From Candidatus Kuenenia stuttgartensis (GTDB lineage Bacteria > Planctomycetota > Planctomycetia > Planctomycetales > Planctomycetaceae): a stretch of DNA of 42,233 nt. Below the pieces are notes generated by a model. That model was not told the origin of the DNA and ran no database searches. It saw nothing but the letters and a program-made list of their open reading frames with translations. The DNA lies in contig CAMDPK010000051.1 of the NCBI GenBank assembly GCA_945904015.1, positions 1-42,233 of the forward strand. The letters are read 5' to 3'. Below, piece after piece: positions 33,979 to 41,771 of the stretch (position 1 is its first letter; each line of letters starts with the position of its first letter). The position numbers and the translations under genes are program-made.

Positions 33979-34907
33979 AGCAGCTCACGCAGATAAAAAT
34001 GGTGCGGCCCCAACTTGCCGCCGTAGTTGCCAGCGGTAATGAGCGTCAGGCCGGAGCAGCGCGACGCGGCGTGCAAGCCGGCTCGCATCGCCGCGCGGAC
34101 GACATCGGCGGAAAGTCCGTCGATGACCAATTCGTAGACGGCTCCCGTGCCGGGCGGCAGTTCGCTCTGCGTCTGAGCCATCAGCGTCGGGCAGTAGGTA
34201 TCGTTGGTGCTGGCCTTCAACTTTTTATAGCGCGAGCCGATTTTGCTGCCGGCTCGAACGATGCCGCCGGGGAACGGCAGCGCGACATCGGCAACACCGC
34301 GCATCGCAGTCGCGGCAGCTTCGGCGGCAAGCAACGCTTGAGTCTGATCGACGGCGCAGATCAACAGGTTGCCACCGGCGACCCCTTTGATCGTGCCGAT
34401 GCGATCCTCGCAGACAAACTCGCCGTCCATGACCGGGATGCGCCAGAAGCGGCGAGTGCCGAGTTTCTTCGAGGCTTGAAAACCGTCGCCGAAGAATCGC
34501 AGTTGTCCGCCGACGGAAATCTGTTTGTCGCGCGGCGTTCCCGGCAGCCCGTCGAAGCAGGCGGTTGTCGGGCAGGTCAGCACGCATTGTCCGACTCGTT
34601 CGGTGGCCGCTTTTTGCAGTGCGTCGCGGCTGAACGCGAACAGCAGCACGCTGACTCCCGGCCGGCCGTCGGGCGTTTCGTCTGCGGGTATCGCGCGTTC
34701 GAGTGCCGCTTCGCAGTCGCAGGCGATCACGCTCGTGGCGAAGCCGCAGGTTTCACTGGCCGCCGTCCGTGCCCAAGCTTCCGATGCGGCGGTGATGACC
34801 AGCCGCGTGGCGGTGATCGGAAACGCTTCGGCGAATGTGTCGGCGACCGGAGTGCCATTGAGATTCAAGAGTGCCGGCGGTGCGGCGGTGTCAGTCGCGG
34901 CGGTCAA
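33975..34907 (-). CDS. fhcD: Formylmethanofuran:tetrahydromethanopterin N-formyltransferase
   Basis: The enzyme (Ftr/FhcD) moves the formyl group between methanofuran and tetrahydromethanopterin in archaeal and bacterial C1 pathways, in the cytoplasm. The 310-residue product matches the family in length and in blocks such as [62 protein letters not shown] and [14 protein letters not shown] ends. The start is TTG 34907 with AAAGG upstream. The partner subunits FhcA, FhcB and FhcC, usually beside it, are not in the window. Its coupling to a membrane protein is unexpected. Confidence 0.92.
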   Translation of the reverse strand: MTAATDTAAPPALLNLNGTPVADTFAEAFPITATRLVITAASEAWARTAASETCGFATSVIACDCEAALERAIPADETPDGRPGVSVLLFAFSRDALQKAATERVGQCVLTCPTTACFDGLPGTPRDKQISVGGQLRFFGDGFQASKKLGTRRFWRIPVMDGEFVCEDRIGTIKGVAGGNLLICAVDQTQALLAAEAAATAMRGVADVALPFPGGIVRAGSKIGSRYKKLKASTNDTYCPTLMAQTQSELPPGTGAVYELVIDGLSADVVRAAMRAGLHAASRCSGLTLITAGNYGGKLGPHHFYLRELL

Positions 34908-34980
34908 GTTGGTTGGCCTTTCGAGGAGTTGGTGGTGCGCGAGAGTTTAGCCGGAAGACGGGGCGATGACATGGTGGCAA

Positions 34981-35052
34981 GGTGAGGGGGTGACACGGTG
35001 ACAAGGTGAAAAAGGCTAGCAGGGATGACTTTCACCGTGTCACCCCCTCACC
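34981..35052. repeat. Palindromic element with perfect 21-nt arms (GGTGAGGGGGTGACAC)
   Basis: Arms 34981-35001 and 35032-35052 are exact inverted copies (GGTGAGGGGGTGACACGGTG plus A) around a 30-bp middle that repeats the ACAAGGTGA motif. The right arm is read as GEGVTR-stop, so it makes the last six residues and the TGA stop of the histidine kinase. Confidence 0.88.
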
Positions 35053-36900
35053 GACCGGAAGCGTGAACAAGAACGTCGCGCCACGGTCGGCATTCTGTTC
35101 GGCCCACAGCTTGCCGCGGTGGGCTTCGATGATTGAGCGACTGATCGTCAGGCCGAGGCCCAGGCCGTCTGGCTTCGTCGTGAAGAACGGGTTGAAGATT
35201 TCTTCGGGAGTCACTCCTTTGAAGCCGTGGCCGTGGTCTCGAACAGAGACGGTCAGCACACCTTCGGCCAGTCGCGTGCGGATGTCGACGTGCCGGTCGC
35301 CGACGGCATTTTCAGCCATCGCGCGGTAGGCGTTGCGAAGCAAGTTGACCAGCGTTTGTTCAATCTGGATGCGATCGGCCAGGACGAGCAGATGTGGCGG
35401 CTGGATTTCGCACGTCAAGTCGATGTGCTGTGACTTGGTTTCGGCCGCCATGAGTTCGATCGCTTCGTGAATCATGTCGCCGACATCGACCGTGGAATGA
35501 TGCGGCGTGGATTTGCGACTGAAGTCGCGCATGCGGCGGATGATCTCGCCGGCGCGAGTGGCTTGCTGACCGATCTTGTGCGTCCATTCCAGCACCTTGT
35601 CGATTTGATCGAGCTTGCCGTCGGCGAGCGTCTTCTCGCACGCCTTTGCGAAGTTGGCGATCGCGAACAGTGGCTGATTGATCTCGTGCGAGATGCCCGC
35701 CATGAGTTCGCCCATCAAGCTGAGTCGGCCGACGTGTGCGAGCTGCGACTCGACCTCGCGAGCCTTGTCTTCGGCTCGTTTGCGTTCGGTGATATCGCGG
35801 ACGTGAAACAGCAGCGCGGGCTGAAACGCATACTCGGTCTGGCTGACATGCAAGCTGATGGGCACTTCGCCTCGTTCCGCATGCCAACTGAAGCCTTCCA
35901 ACTGCCGCAGTTCTCCGGACGCCAACTTTGGAAAGTCGCGGAGCGCGTCGTCGCGGATGCGCGGCGGGACCAATTCCATGACGTGCTTGCCGATCAACTG
36001 CTCGCGCGACAGGCCGTGCAGTTCGCAGGCGGCGGGGTTCACGTCCAGCACGATGCCGGCCAGCGATTCGACGAAGATCGCGTCGGGCGAGTGCTCAAAC
36101 AGCGTGCGGAATCGTTGCTCGCTCTGCGTGAGCTCCTGCACGGCCAGCGTCCGCGCGGTGACATCTTGACTGGTGCCGTAGAGGCGAACCGGCCAGCCAA
36201 ATCCGTCACGCGACAACTTGGCCTGCGATCGAAGGTGGCGCACCGTGCCGTTCTTGTCGAGCGTCCGAAACTCATGGATAAACTGCTCGCCGCGCTTCAG
36301 CGTGGCACCCAATCGCGTGCGCATTTCCACGCGGTCGTCCGGATGCACGCCTTCCAAAAACGCTTCCAACGTGCCGCCGAATTCGCCGGACGGAATTCCC
36401 ATGACCTCGTACAGCGAGTCCGACCACGCGATCCGACCATTCTTGATGTCCCATTCCCACCATCCCAGGTGCGCGACGCGCTGAGTCTCTTCCAAGCGTG
36501 CTTCGGAGTTGTCGAGTCGCTCGGCCAGCGCCTGTGTTTCGCGGCGATCTTCCAAGATCAAGAAATGCTGAGCCTCGGTGCCACCTGTGGAGACTGCCTC
36601 GGCCAACGTGGCTGCGCGCAGGGTAATTGGCGTCTTCGTTTCATCCGTTTGCTGCAGCCATAAACCGGAGCGTTCCACCGGAAACTCACCGTGCCGCCAC
36701 TGCGTGATCCAACCCGACAGACGCTTCGCCGATTCGGGTTCCAGCAAGTCCCACCACGGCCGTCCCACGATCTGCTCGGTGATTCGTCCGCACAGCTCCG
36801 CGGCTTTGCGATTCGCCGCCAGCACATCCCCGTCCGGCCAACGAACGGCCAGCCAACCGGCCGGCGAGTGCAGCAACAACGCATCGACATCACACGTCAT
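35032..36900 (-). CDS. Soluble PAS-domain sensor histidine kinase
   Basis: The 622-residue protein autophosphorylates on histidine and would pass phosphate to a response regulator. No membrane segment is seen. PAS domains occupy about 5-115, 135-255 (the WEWDIKNGRIAWSDSLYEVM type) and 265-385. A HisKA segment follows with His405 in AGISHEINQPL. The ATPase domain has the N box (Asn523 in LLRNAYRAMAE), the G1 box DHGHGF (Asp555) and the F/G2 region IFNPFFTTKPDGLGLGLTIS. It resembles FixL/DctB-like kinases, but no heme ligand or transport domain is obvious, so the signal is unknown. No response regulator is beside it. The last residues and stop come from a palindromic repeat. Confidence 0.93.
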   Translation of the reverse strand: MTCDVDALLLHSPAGWLAVRWPDGDVLAANRKAAELCGRITEQIVGRPWWDLLEPESAKRLSGWITQWRHGEFPVERSGLWLQQTDETKTPITLRAATLAEAVSTGGTEAQHFLILEDRRETQALAERLDNSEARLEETQRVAHLGWWEWDIKNGRIAWSDSLYEVMGIPSGEFGGTLEAFLEGVHPDDRVEMRTRLGATLKRGEQFIHEFRTLDKNGTVRHLRSQAKLSRDGFGWPVRLYGTSQDVTARTLAVQELTQSEQRFRTLFEHSPDAIFVESLAGIVLDVNPAACELHGLSREQLIGKHVMELVPPRIRDDALRDFPKLASGELRQLEGFSWHAERGEVPISLHVSQTEYAFQPALLFHVRDITERKRAEDKAREVESQLAHVGRLSLMGELMAGISHEINQPLFAIANFAKACEKTLADGKLDQIDKVLEWTHKIGQQATRAGEIIRRMRDFSRKSTPHHSTVDVGDMIHEAIELMAAETKSQHIDLTCEIQPPHLLVLADRIQIEQTLVNLLRNAYRAMAENAVGDRHVDIRTRLAEGVLTVSVRDHGHGFKGVTPEEIFNPFFTTKPDGLGLGLTISRSIIEAHRGKLWAEQNADRGATFLFTLPVGEGVTR

Positions 36901-36919
36901 GAACTTTGATCCGCCTGTT

Positions 36920-36977
36920 GTGGCGCACGCGGCTCGCGTGCAATTCGCCGTCAGCGCACGCGAGCCGCGTGTGCTAC
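36920..36977. repeat. Palindromic element (GTAGCACACGCGGCTCGCG family)
   Basis: Arms 36920-36941 and 36956-36977, 22 nt each with two mismatches, surround a 14-bp middle. The core is CACGCGGCTCGCGTGC. The DUF1501 gene ends at the TAG in the outer GTAG of the right arm (36974-36976). It fills most of the gap to the kinase start. Confidence 0.85.
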
Positions 36978-38398
36978 GCCAGAATCTCTCGCACGACGTG
37001 ACCAGCCACGTCGGTTAATCGTTCGTTGCGGCCGTTGTGGAAATGGGTCAGTTGCTCGTGGTCAAAGCCGAGCAAATGCAGAATCGTCGCGTGCAGGTCG
37101 TGGACGTGAACCTTGTCTTCGGCCGCTCGCAGACCGACAGCATCGGTTGCTCCGTAGGCCATGCCGCCGCGCACGCCCGCTCCGGCCAGCCAGACCGTGT
37201 AGCCCCACGGATTGTGATCGCGCCCTTTGCCCTGTTCGCTCATCGGCATCCGCCCGAACTCGCCGCCCCAGATCACCAGCGTGTCGTCGAGCAACCCGCG
37301 CTGCTTGAGATCGCGCAGCAGTCCGGCCACCGGCTTGTCCGTCTTGCGACACATCGTCGTGTGATTGTCGAGCACGTTCGTGTGAGCATCCCAGCCGTTC
37401 GTGTCGCCGGAATAAACCTGCACGAACCGCACACCCCGTTCGATCATCCGTCGAGCCAACAGGCAGCGTGTGCCGTATTCGTCGGTGTCTTGCTCGCCGA
37501 TGCCGTACTGCTTGAGCGTCGCCGTCGACTCGCCGGCTAGATCGACAACCTCTGGAGCCTCCGACTGCATTCGAAACGCCAACTCGTAGGCGTTCATCCG
37601 CGCGGCGAGTTGATCGTCGAAATTGCGTTCCGCGAGATGCCGCTCGTTCGCTCGCTGCACGAACGACAGTAGTCGGCGCTGCCGCTCGTCCGTGATTCCC
37701 GCCGGCGGTTGCAGGTACAAAATCGGACTCTTGCCCGGCCGCATCGTTGTCCCTTGGAACGTCGCTGGCAGATACCCGCTGCCCCACGCCGGAGGTCCGC
37801 CTTTCACACCGCCACCCGGATCGGGCAGCACGACGAACGCCGGCAAATTCTGATTCTCGGTGCCGAGACCGTACGCGACCCATGACCCGACGCTCGGCCG
37901 GCCCGTCAAGATGCTGCCGGTATTCATCTGATAAACCGACTGTGGGTGATTGACGCTGTCGCCGTGACACGATCGCAGCACGCACAACTCGTCGGCGCAC
38001 TCGGCAATGTGCGGCAGAAATTCGGACACTTCGAGTCCCGACTCGCCGCGCGGCCGAAATGGTTTGATCGCCGGCAGCAACGGATTCGCCGCGACCTTCC
38101 GTCGAGTCATCACCTCGCCAAAACTCTCCGGCAGCGGCTGCCCCGCGAGCTTCGTCAGCTCCGGCTTGGGATCGAACAAATCGACGTGGCTCGGCCCGCC
38201 GTGCATGAACAGCCAAATCACGCGCTTCGCTCGCGGTTCAAAGTGCGTCAACTTCGGAGAGAGCGGATTCACCGAGTTCGCAGACGATTCACCGGCCAAC
38301 ATCGCCGCCAGCGCGATCCCGCCCAATCCACTGCCGGCGCGCGAAAAGAATTCGCGCCGGGACGTCGTTGTGATCGCAGTTGGTTGTGAACCGAGCAT
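36974..38398 (-). CDS. DUF1501 family secreted protein (sulfatase-like, Tat signal)
   Basis: The start ATG 38398 (MLGSQPTAITTTSRREFFSR) has GAGGAG upstream and yields a twin-arginine signal (SRREFFSRAGSGLGGIALAA). The 474-residue protein matches DUF1501: VIWLFMHGGPSHVDLFDPKP, SGLEVSEFLPHIAECADELC, VLRSCHGDSVNHPQSVYQMN, TRCLLARRMIERGVRFVQVY, WDAHTNVLDNH and VIWGGEFGRMP. The fold is alkaline-phosphatase/sulfatase-like. Catalysis is unproven, and the formylglycine cysteine motif CxPxR is not seen. Planctomycetes carry many of these, often beside DUF1553/DUF1549 genes, which are absent here. It should be exported. The stop is in a palindromic element. Confidence 0.93.
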   Translation of the reverse strand: MLGSQPTAITTTSRREFFSRAGSGLGGIALAAMLAGESSANSVNPLSPKLTHFEPRAKRVIWLFMHGGPSHVDLFDPKPELTKLAGQPLPESFGEVMTRRKVAANPLLPAIKPFRPRGESGLEVSEFLPHIAECADELCVLRSCHGDSVNHPQSVYQMNTGSILTGRPSVGSWVAYGLGTENQNLPAFVVLPDPGGGVKGGPPAWGSGYLPATFQGTTMRPGKSPILYLQPPAGITDERQRRLLSFVQRANERHLAERNFDDQLAARMNAYELAFRMQSEAPEVVDLAGESTATLKQYGIGEQDTDEYGTRCLLARRMIERGVRFVQVYSGDTNGWDAHTNVLDNHTTMCRKTDKPVAGLLRDLKQRGLLDDTLVIWGGEFGRMPMSEQGKGRDHNPWGYTVWLAGAGVRGGMAYGATDAVGLRAAEDKVHVHDLHATILHLLGFDHEQLTHFHNGRNERLTDVAGHVVREILA

Positions 38399-38454
38399 GA
38401 TCGAAATCTCCTCGGACGATGTTTCGTGAACAAGGCGGCTGGTCGCGGTGCGGT

Positions 38455-38529
38455 TTGGCGAGCGGGGGACGTCAGTCCCCCGATAATTGTCGCGGAAAAC
38501 TCGGAGGACTGACGTCCCCCGCTCGCCAA
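38455..38529. repeat. Palindromic element between divergent genes (GCGAGCGGGGGACGTCAGTC)
   Basis: Inverted arms of about 25-27 nt at 38455-38482 and 38503-38529 differ at one or two positions. It lies between the divergent DUF1501 and epimerase genes, in the region that must hold both promoters, so a terminator role does not explain it. Confidence 0.85.
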
Positions 38530-38630
38530 GCTGCACGACGGCCAAGCGGCTACGTTGTAGACGTGTCGCCGCACGAAGGCTAGAAACTGCTGCCCCTCAG
38601 CGAAGCCATTTCACCTCGGAAGGACACCTC

Positions 38631-39557
38631 ATGCAACTCGGATTCGTCAGCGCCATCTTGCCCGAACTGTCACTCGATGAAGTCTGTCAAATCGCCAAGG
38701 CCAAGGACTACGACTGCGTCGAACTCTGCTGCTGGCCGGTCAGCAAGGCGGAGCGGCGGTACTCCGGCGTCACGCACGTCGATGTCAGCCACTTCGGCAC
38801 CAGCGAGGCAGAACGAGTTCACGAGACCGTCGCCAAGTACGGCGTGACGATCAGCGGACTCGGCTACTACCCGAATCCGCTCAGCCCAAACCACGACGAA
38901 GCTCACACCGCCGTCGAGCACATCAAGAAGGTGATCTCGGCCGCGGCGTTGCTCGGAGTCCGGCAGATGAACACGTTCATCGGCCGCGACTGGACCAAGT
39001 CCGTCGCCGACAACTGGCCCCGCATGTTGGAGACGTGGGGGCCAATCGTCCGCTTCGCCGAGCAGCACGAAGTCCGCATCGGCATCGAGAATTGCCCGAT
39101 GCTGTTCAGCAAAGACGAATGGCCCGGCGGCAAGAATCTCGCGACCAGCCCTGCGATCTGGCGGAAGCTGTTCGCGGACCTCAGCAGCCACAACCTCGGC
39201 CTGAACTACGACCCGTCGCACATGATCTGGCAGCACATGGACTACGTCGCCCCGCTGCGCGAGTTCAAAGACCGGCTGTTCCACATTCACGCGAAAGACG
39301 TCCGCATCGACCAGCACCGGCTGAACGAAGTCGGCATCCTCGCGCATCCGTCGGAATATCACACTCCGAAACTGCCGGGCCTCGGCGACGTCGATTGGGG
39401 CCAGTTCTTCTCGGCCCTGACCGACGCCGGCTATCGCGGCCCGGTCTGCGTCGAAGTCGAAGACCGAGCCTACGAAGAGTCGCTCGACTCACGGAAGGCG
39501 TCGCTGCGGCAAAGCGCGACGTACCTGCGAAACTACATCCCGCGTCACACCGCATGA
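38631..39557 (+). CDS. Sugar phosphate isomerase/epimerase (xylose-isomerase-like TIM barrel)
   Basis: The start ATG 38631 ([20 protein letters not shown]) has GGAAGGA seven bases upstream. The 308-residue protein is an AP-endonuclease-2-family TIM barrel, with metal ligands suggested by [10 protein letters not shown] (Glu), [10 protein letters not shown] (Asp, His), [10 protein letters not shown] (His) and [12 protein letters not shown] (Glu). The family isomerises or epimerises sugars or inosose-type ketones in the cytoplasm. The pairing with DeoC downstream suggests pentose or deoxyribose metabolism, but the substrate cannot be set from sequence. No signal peptide is present. Confidence 0.9.
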   Translation: MQLGFVSAILPELSLDEVCQIAKAKDYDCVELCCWPVSKAERRYSGVTHVDVSHFGTSEAERVHETVAKYGVTISGLGYYPNPLSPNHDEAHTAVEHIKKVISAAALLGVRQMNTFIGRDWTKSVADNWPRMLETWGPIVRFAEQHEVRIGIENCPMLFSKDEWPGGKNLATSPAIWRKLFADLSSHNLGLNYDPSHMIWQHMDYVAPLREFKDRLFHIHAKDVRIDQHRLNEVGILAHPSEYHTPKLPGLGDVDWGQFFSALTDAGYRGPVCVEVEDRAYEESLDSRKASLRQSATYLRNYIPRHTA

Positions 39558-39571
39558 CAAATCCATGTTCC

Positions 39572-39649
39572 CGGCGAACGGGGGGCGTTAGCCCCCTGGT
39601 CCGGCGAGGTGCCGCAGAAAACCAGGGGGCTAACGCCCCCCGTTCGCCG
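39572..39649. repeat. Palindromic element with perfect 29-nt arms between two co-oriented genes
   Basis: Arms 39572-39600 and 39621-39649 are exact inverted copies over 29 nt. Each arm is also partly self-complementary (GGGGGCGTTAGCCCCC). The middle is 20 bp. The element lies between the epimerase stop and the deoC start; transcript through it would form a very stable stem just ahead of the deoC ribosome site. Confidence 0.92.
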
Positions 39650-39671
39650 AAAACCCAAGGACAATGAACCG

Positions 39672-40397
39672 ATGCCCTACTCCTACTCCGACATCGCCAA
39701 GATGATCGACCACTCGCTGCTGCAACCGATGCTGACGGTCGACGAACTCGAAGCTGGCTGCAAACTCGCTCGCGACTATGACGCCGCCAGCGTCTGCATC
39801 CTGCCGTACTCTGTGAAACGCTGTGCCGAGATCCTCGCCGGCAGCACCGTGAAGCCCAGCACGACGATTGGCTTTCCGCACGGCGGCCACACGACCGCGA
39901 TCAAAGTCGCCGAGGCGTTGCAGGCGCTCAAAGACGGCTGCCAGGAACTCGACATGGTCGTCAACATCAGCCAAGTGCTCAGCGGCCAATGGGACTACGT
40001 CCGGCAAGAGATCCAAGAGATCACCGCCGCCGCGCACTCGGCCGGGCAGAAGGTCAAAGTGATCTTCGAGAACTGCTACTTGCAGGACTCAGACAAGATT
40101 CGCCTCTGCGAAATCTGCGGCGAGCTGAATTGCGACTGGGTCAAAACCTCGACCGGCTACGGCACCGGCGGCGCGACGCTCGCCGACTTGAAGCTGATGC
40201 GCGAGCACTCGCCGCCGCACGTCCAAGTCAAAGCCGCCGGAGGCATCCGCACGCTGGACCAACTGCTCGAAGCCCGCCCCTTCATCACCCGCTGCGGAGC
40301 CAGCAAGACGGCCGAGATTCTGAACGAGTGCCGCCAGCGATTGGGATTGCCGCCGATCACGTCGGCCACCAAGGCGGGTTCGTCATCGAGTTATTGA
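39672..40397 (+). CDS. deoC: Deoxyribose-phosphate aldolase DeoC
   Basis: DeoC cleaves 2-deoxyribose 5-phosphate to acetaldehyde and glyceraldehyde 3-phosphate in the cytoplasm through a Schiff-base lysine. The 241-residue product starts at MPYSYSDIAKMIDHSLLQPM. It has the family blocks IGFPHGGHTTAIKVAEAL, ELDMVVNISQVLSGQWDYV, DWVKTSTGYGTGGATLADLK (the WVKTSTGY lysine) and VQVKAAGGIRTLDQLLE (second lysine). Length and motifs agree with the bacterial family. It could share a transcript with the epimerase, although a 29-nt-arm palindrome lies between them. Confidence 0.96.
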   Translation: MPYSYSDIAKMIDHSLLQPMLTVDELEAGCKLARDYDAASVCILPYSVKRCAEILAGSTVKPSTTIGFPHGGHTTAIKVAEALQALKDGCQELDMVVNISQVLSGQWDYVRQEIQEITAAAHSAGQKVKVIFENCYLQDSDKIRLCEICGELNCDWVKTSTGYGTGGATLADLKLMREHSPPHVQVKAAGGIRTLDQLLEARPFITRCGASKTAEILNECRQRLGLPPITSATKAGSSSSY

Positions 40398-40470
40398 AGT
40401 TCGCGATTATCGTGAATAACTCTCTTTTTATCCGCGATCAAGCGGGACACAGACAAGTTAGCCACCACAC

Positions 40471-40887
40471 ATGGGCGTCGGCATACAGGTTGGCAACATC
40501 ATCGACGAGATCGGCACGCCTGATTTCCTCAACGCGTTCTTCTCGACGGTGAGCGTGCATCTTGAGCCTGGTGGTTGGGGTAGTCGCTTTCCACTGTTGC
40601 TCGGCGATCTGTATCGCGGACAACTGAACGCGGTAAACGCCACACAAGCCGTCGATGAACTGCAACTCGTACGCGCGGAACTGAGCAAACTCCCGCCCTC
40701 AGCGGTCGTCTGGGATACGGACAACCGGGCCGCGAAGCCGCCTTGGGGCGACAAGATCAGCGCCGAAATTACCAGCCTCGGAAACTATTTCGTCAGCAGT
40801 ACCGGCCGTGACCTGTTTGATCTGCTTCACGAGGCGCTTGCCGCGTCCGCCGAAAGCGCTGAACCCGCGCGAATCGTCCAGTATTGA
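40471..40887 (+). CDS. Imm70-like immunity protein (orphan)
   Basis: The 138-residue protein resembles the Imm70 family of polymorphic-toxin immunity proteins as I recall it: MGVGIQVGNIIDEIGTPDFL, FFSTVSVHLEPGGWGSRFPL, LYRGQLNAVNATQAVDELQL, VVWDTDNRAAKPPWGDKISA, then EITSLGNYFVSSTGRDLFDL. Members neutralise a toxin delivered by neighbouring cells. No toxin, secretion marker or Rhs/WXG gene is beside it. It follows deoC after 73 bp, has no clear ribosome site, and is the first gene of an accessory-looking patch. Confidence 0.72.
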   Translation: MGVGIQVGNIIDEIGTPDFLNAFFSTVSVHLEPGGWGSRFPLLLGDLYRGQLNAVNATQAVDELQLVRAELSKLPPSAVVWDTDNRAAKPPWGDKISAEITSLGNYFVSSTGRDLFDLLHEALAASAESAEPARIVQY

Positions 40888-41022
40888 CCCAAAGTGGCTA
40901 ACGGAGTGTTCCGTTCGAGGGCGCATCGCAAACCTGTAATCATCGGTTTGGATCTGCGCCGCGCAGAGCAGCGACTTGACGCTTGGGAAATCGCTCGATG
41001 AAACTCGGATCAGAGAGTTTCC

Positions 41023-41149
41023 ATGAACAAGGCATTCGTTCGCGAATCTGATCACGACGTGCGGCACTGTCCGTTTTGCGGCTCGCTGGGGCAGGCGGTC
41101 GGGTGAGTCACGCTCGATGCGTGGCTGAAGCCGGAGTCTCGCGGGCAGA
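41023..41149 (+). pseudogene. Broken 5' copy of the CopZ-like zinc-ribbon gene
   Basis: The start MNKAFVRESDHDVRHCPFCG is the same as in the gene at 42053 except S11H. A C-to-T change turns the CGA codon into TGA at 41104-41106, leaving 27 residues. The copy ends at 41149 where a palindromic element begins. It is a decayed or displaced gene start, not a gene. Confidence 0.88.
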
Positions 41150-41258
41150 CGTGGGGCAGGTTTTCAACCTGCCCGCGCATCGTCGCACTTCATAACGAGT
41201 GCAGTCCAATTTCCAGAATCACTCTCCGTTCACGGGCAGGTTGAAAACCTGCCCCACG
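41150..41258. repeat. Palindromic element with perfect 26-nt arms (CGTGGGGCAGGTTTTCAACC)
   Basis: Arms 41150-41175 and 41233-41258 are exact inverted copies over 26 nt and each arm is itself a hairpin (GGGCAGGTTTTCAACCTGCCC). The middle is 57 bp. The left arm starts exactly where the broken CopZ-like copy stops matching the intact gene, so the element may mark the break. Confidence 0.92.
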
Positions 41259-41276
41259 ACGGAGCTTGACTGAGAA

Positions 41277-41771
41277 TCAGTCCTTGTCGAGTTCCCGCTG
41301 CATTTGCAGCGTGGCTTCGAGTGTCGGCAGGACGGCAAGGTCTTTGGGTCTGCCAGCGGCCCGTTTGGTGCGAATCAAGTCTTCCAGCGAGAGCACTTTC
41401 ACGAGATGCCCGGCGACATCCATTTCGATGGCTCGGCTGATGATCGAGTCATAGCCGCCAATTCCCGACATGATGCCCAATAAATCGAGCGCTTGATTGT
41501 CGGCGATCAGTGTGAAGTTCGAACCGAGCCGCAGGGAATGCACGTCAAAGAGATTTGGGACTCCTTCCGGAAGTTCGCGCAGCTTGGGCTGGAACGGTTT
41601 CAAAGCGTCGGCCAGTCGAATCAAATTGGCGTCAACGCGGCGGTAGCAGATATCGATATCGCGAGTGATGATCGGAACGCCGTTCATCACGGCGCTGATG
41701 CCACCCACGACCACAAATTCCACATTGGCCTCAGCCAGAGCGACGAGCAGACGTTCGGCGAAGTTTAGCAC
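41277..41771 (-). CDS. Nucleotidyltransferase-fold protein (possible TA/defence type)
   Basis: The GTG at 41771 is preferred because GAGGAG precedes it; another GTG at 41798 has no ribosome site. The 164-residue product has the minimal nucleotidyltransferase motif: VEFVVVGGISAVMNGVPIIT followed by RDIDICYRR, the GG and DxD signature with its two metal aspartates. The rest is helical (LDLLGIMSG, VLSLEDLIRTKRAAGRPKDL), like AbiEii/MNT-type enzymes. No HEPN gene is next to it; instead the upstream frame is a 67-residue protein that overlaps it by about 41 nt. The stop lies close to the palindromic element at 41150-41258. Activity and target are unknown. Confidence 0.8.
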   Translation of the reverse strand: MLNFAERLLVALAEANVEFVVVGGISAVMNGVPIITRDIDICYRRVDANLIRLADALKPFQPKLRELPEGVPNLFDVHSLRLGSNFTLIADNQALDLLGIMSGIGGYDSIISRAIEMDVAGHLVKVLSLEDLIRTKRAAGRPKDLAVLPTLEATLQMQRELDKD

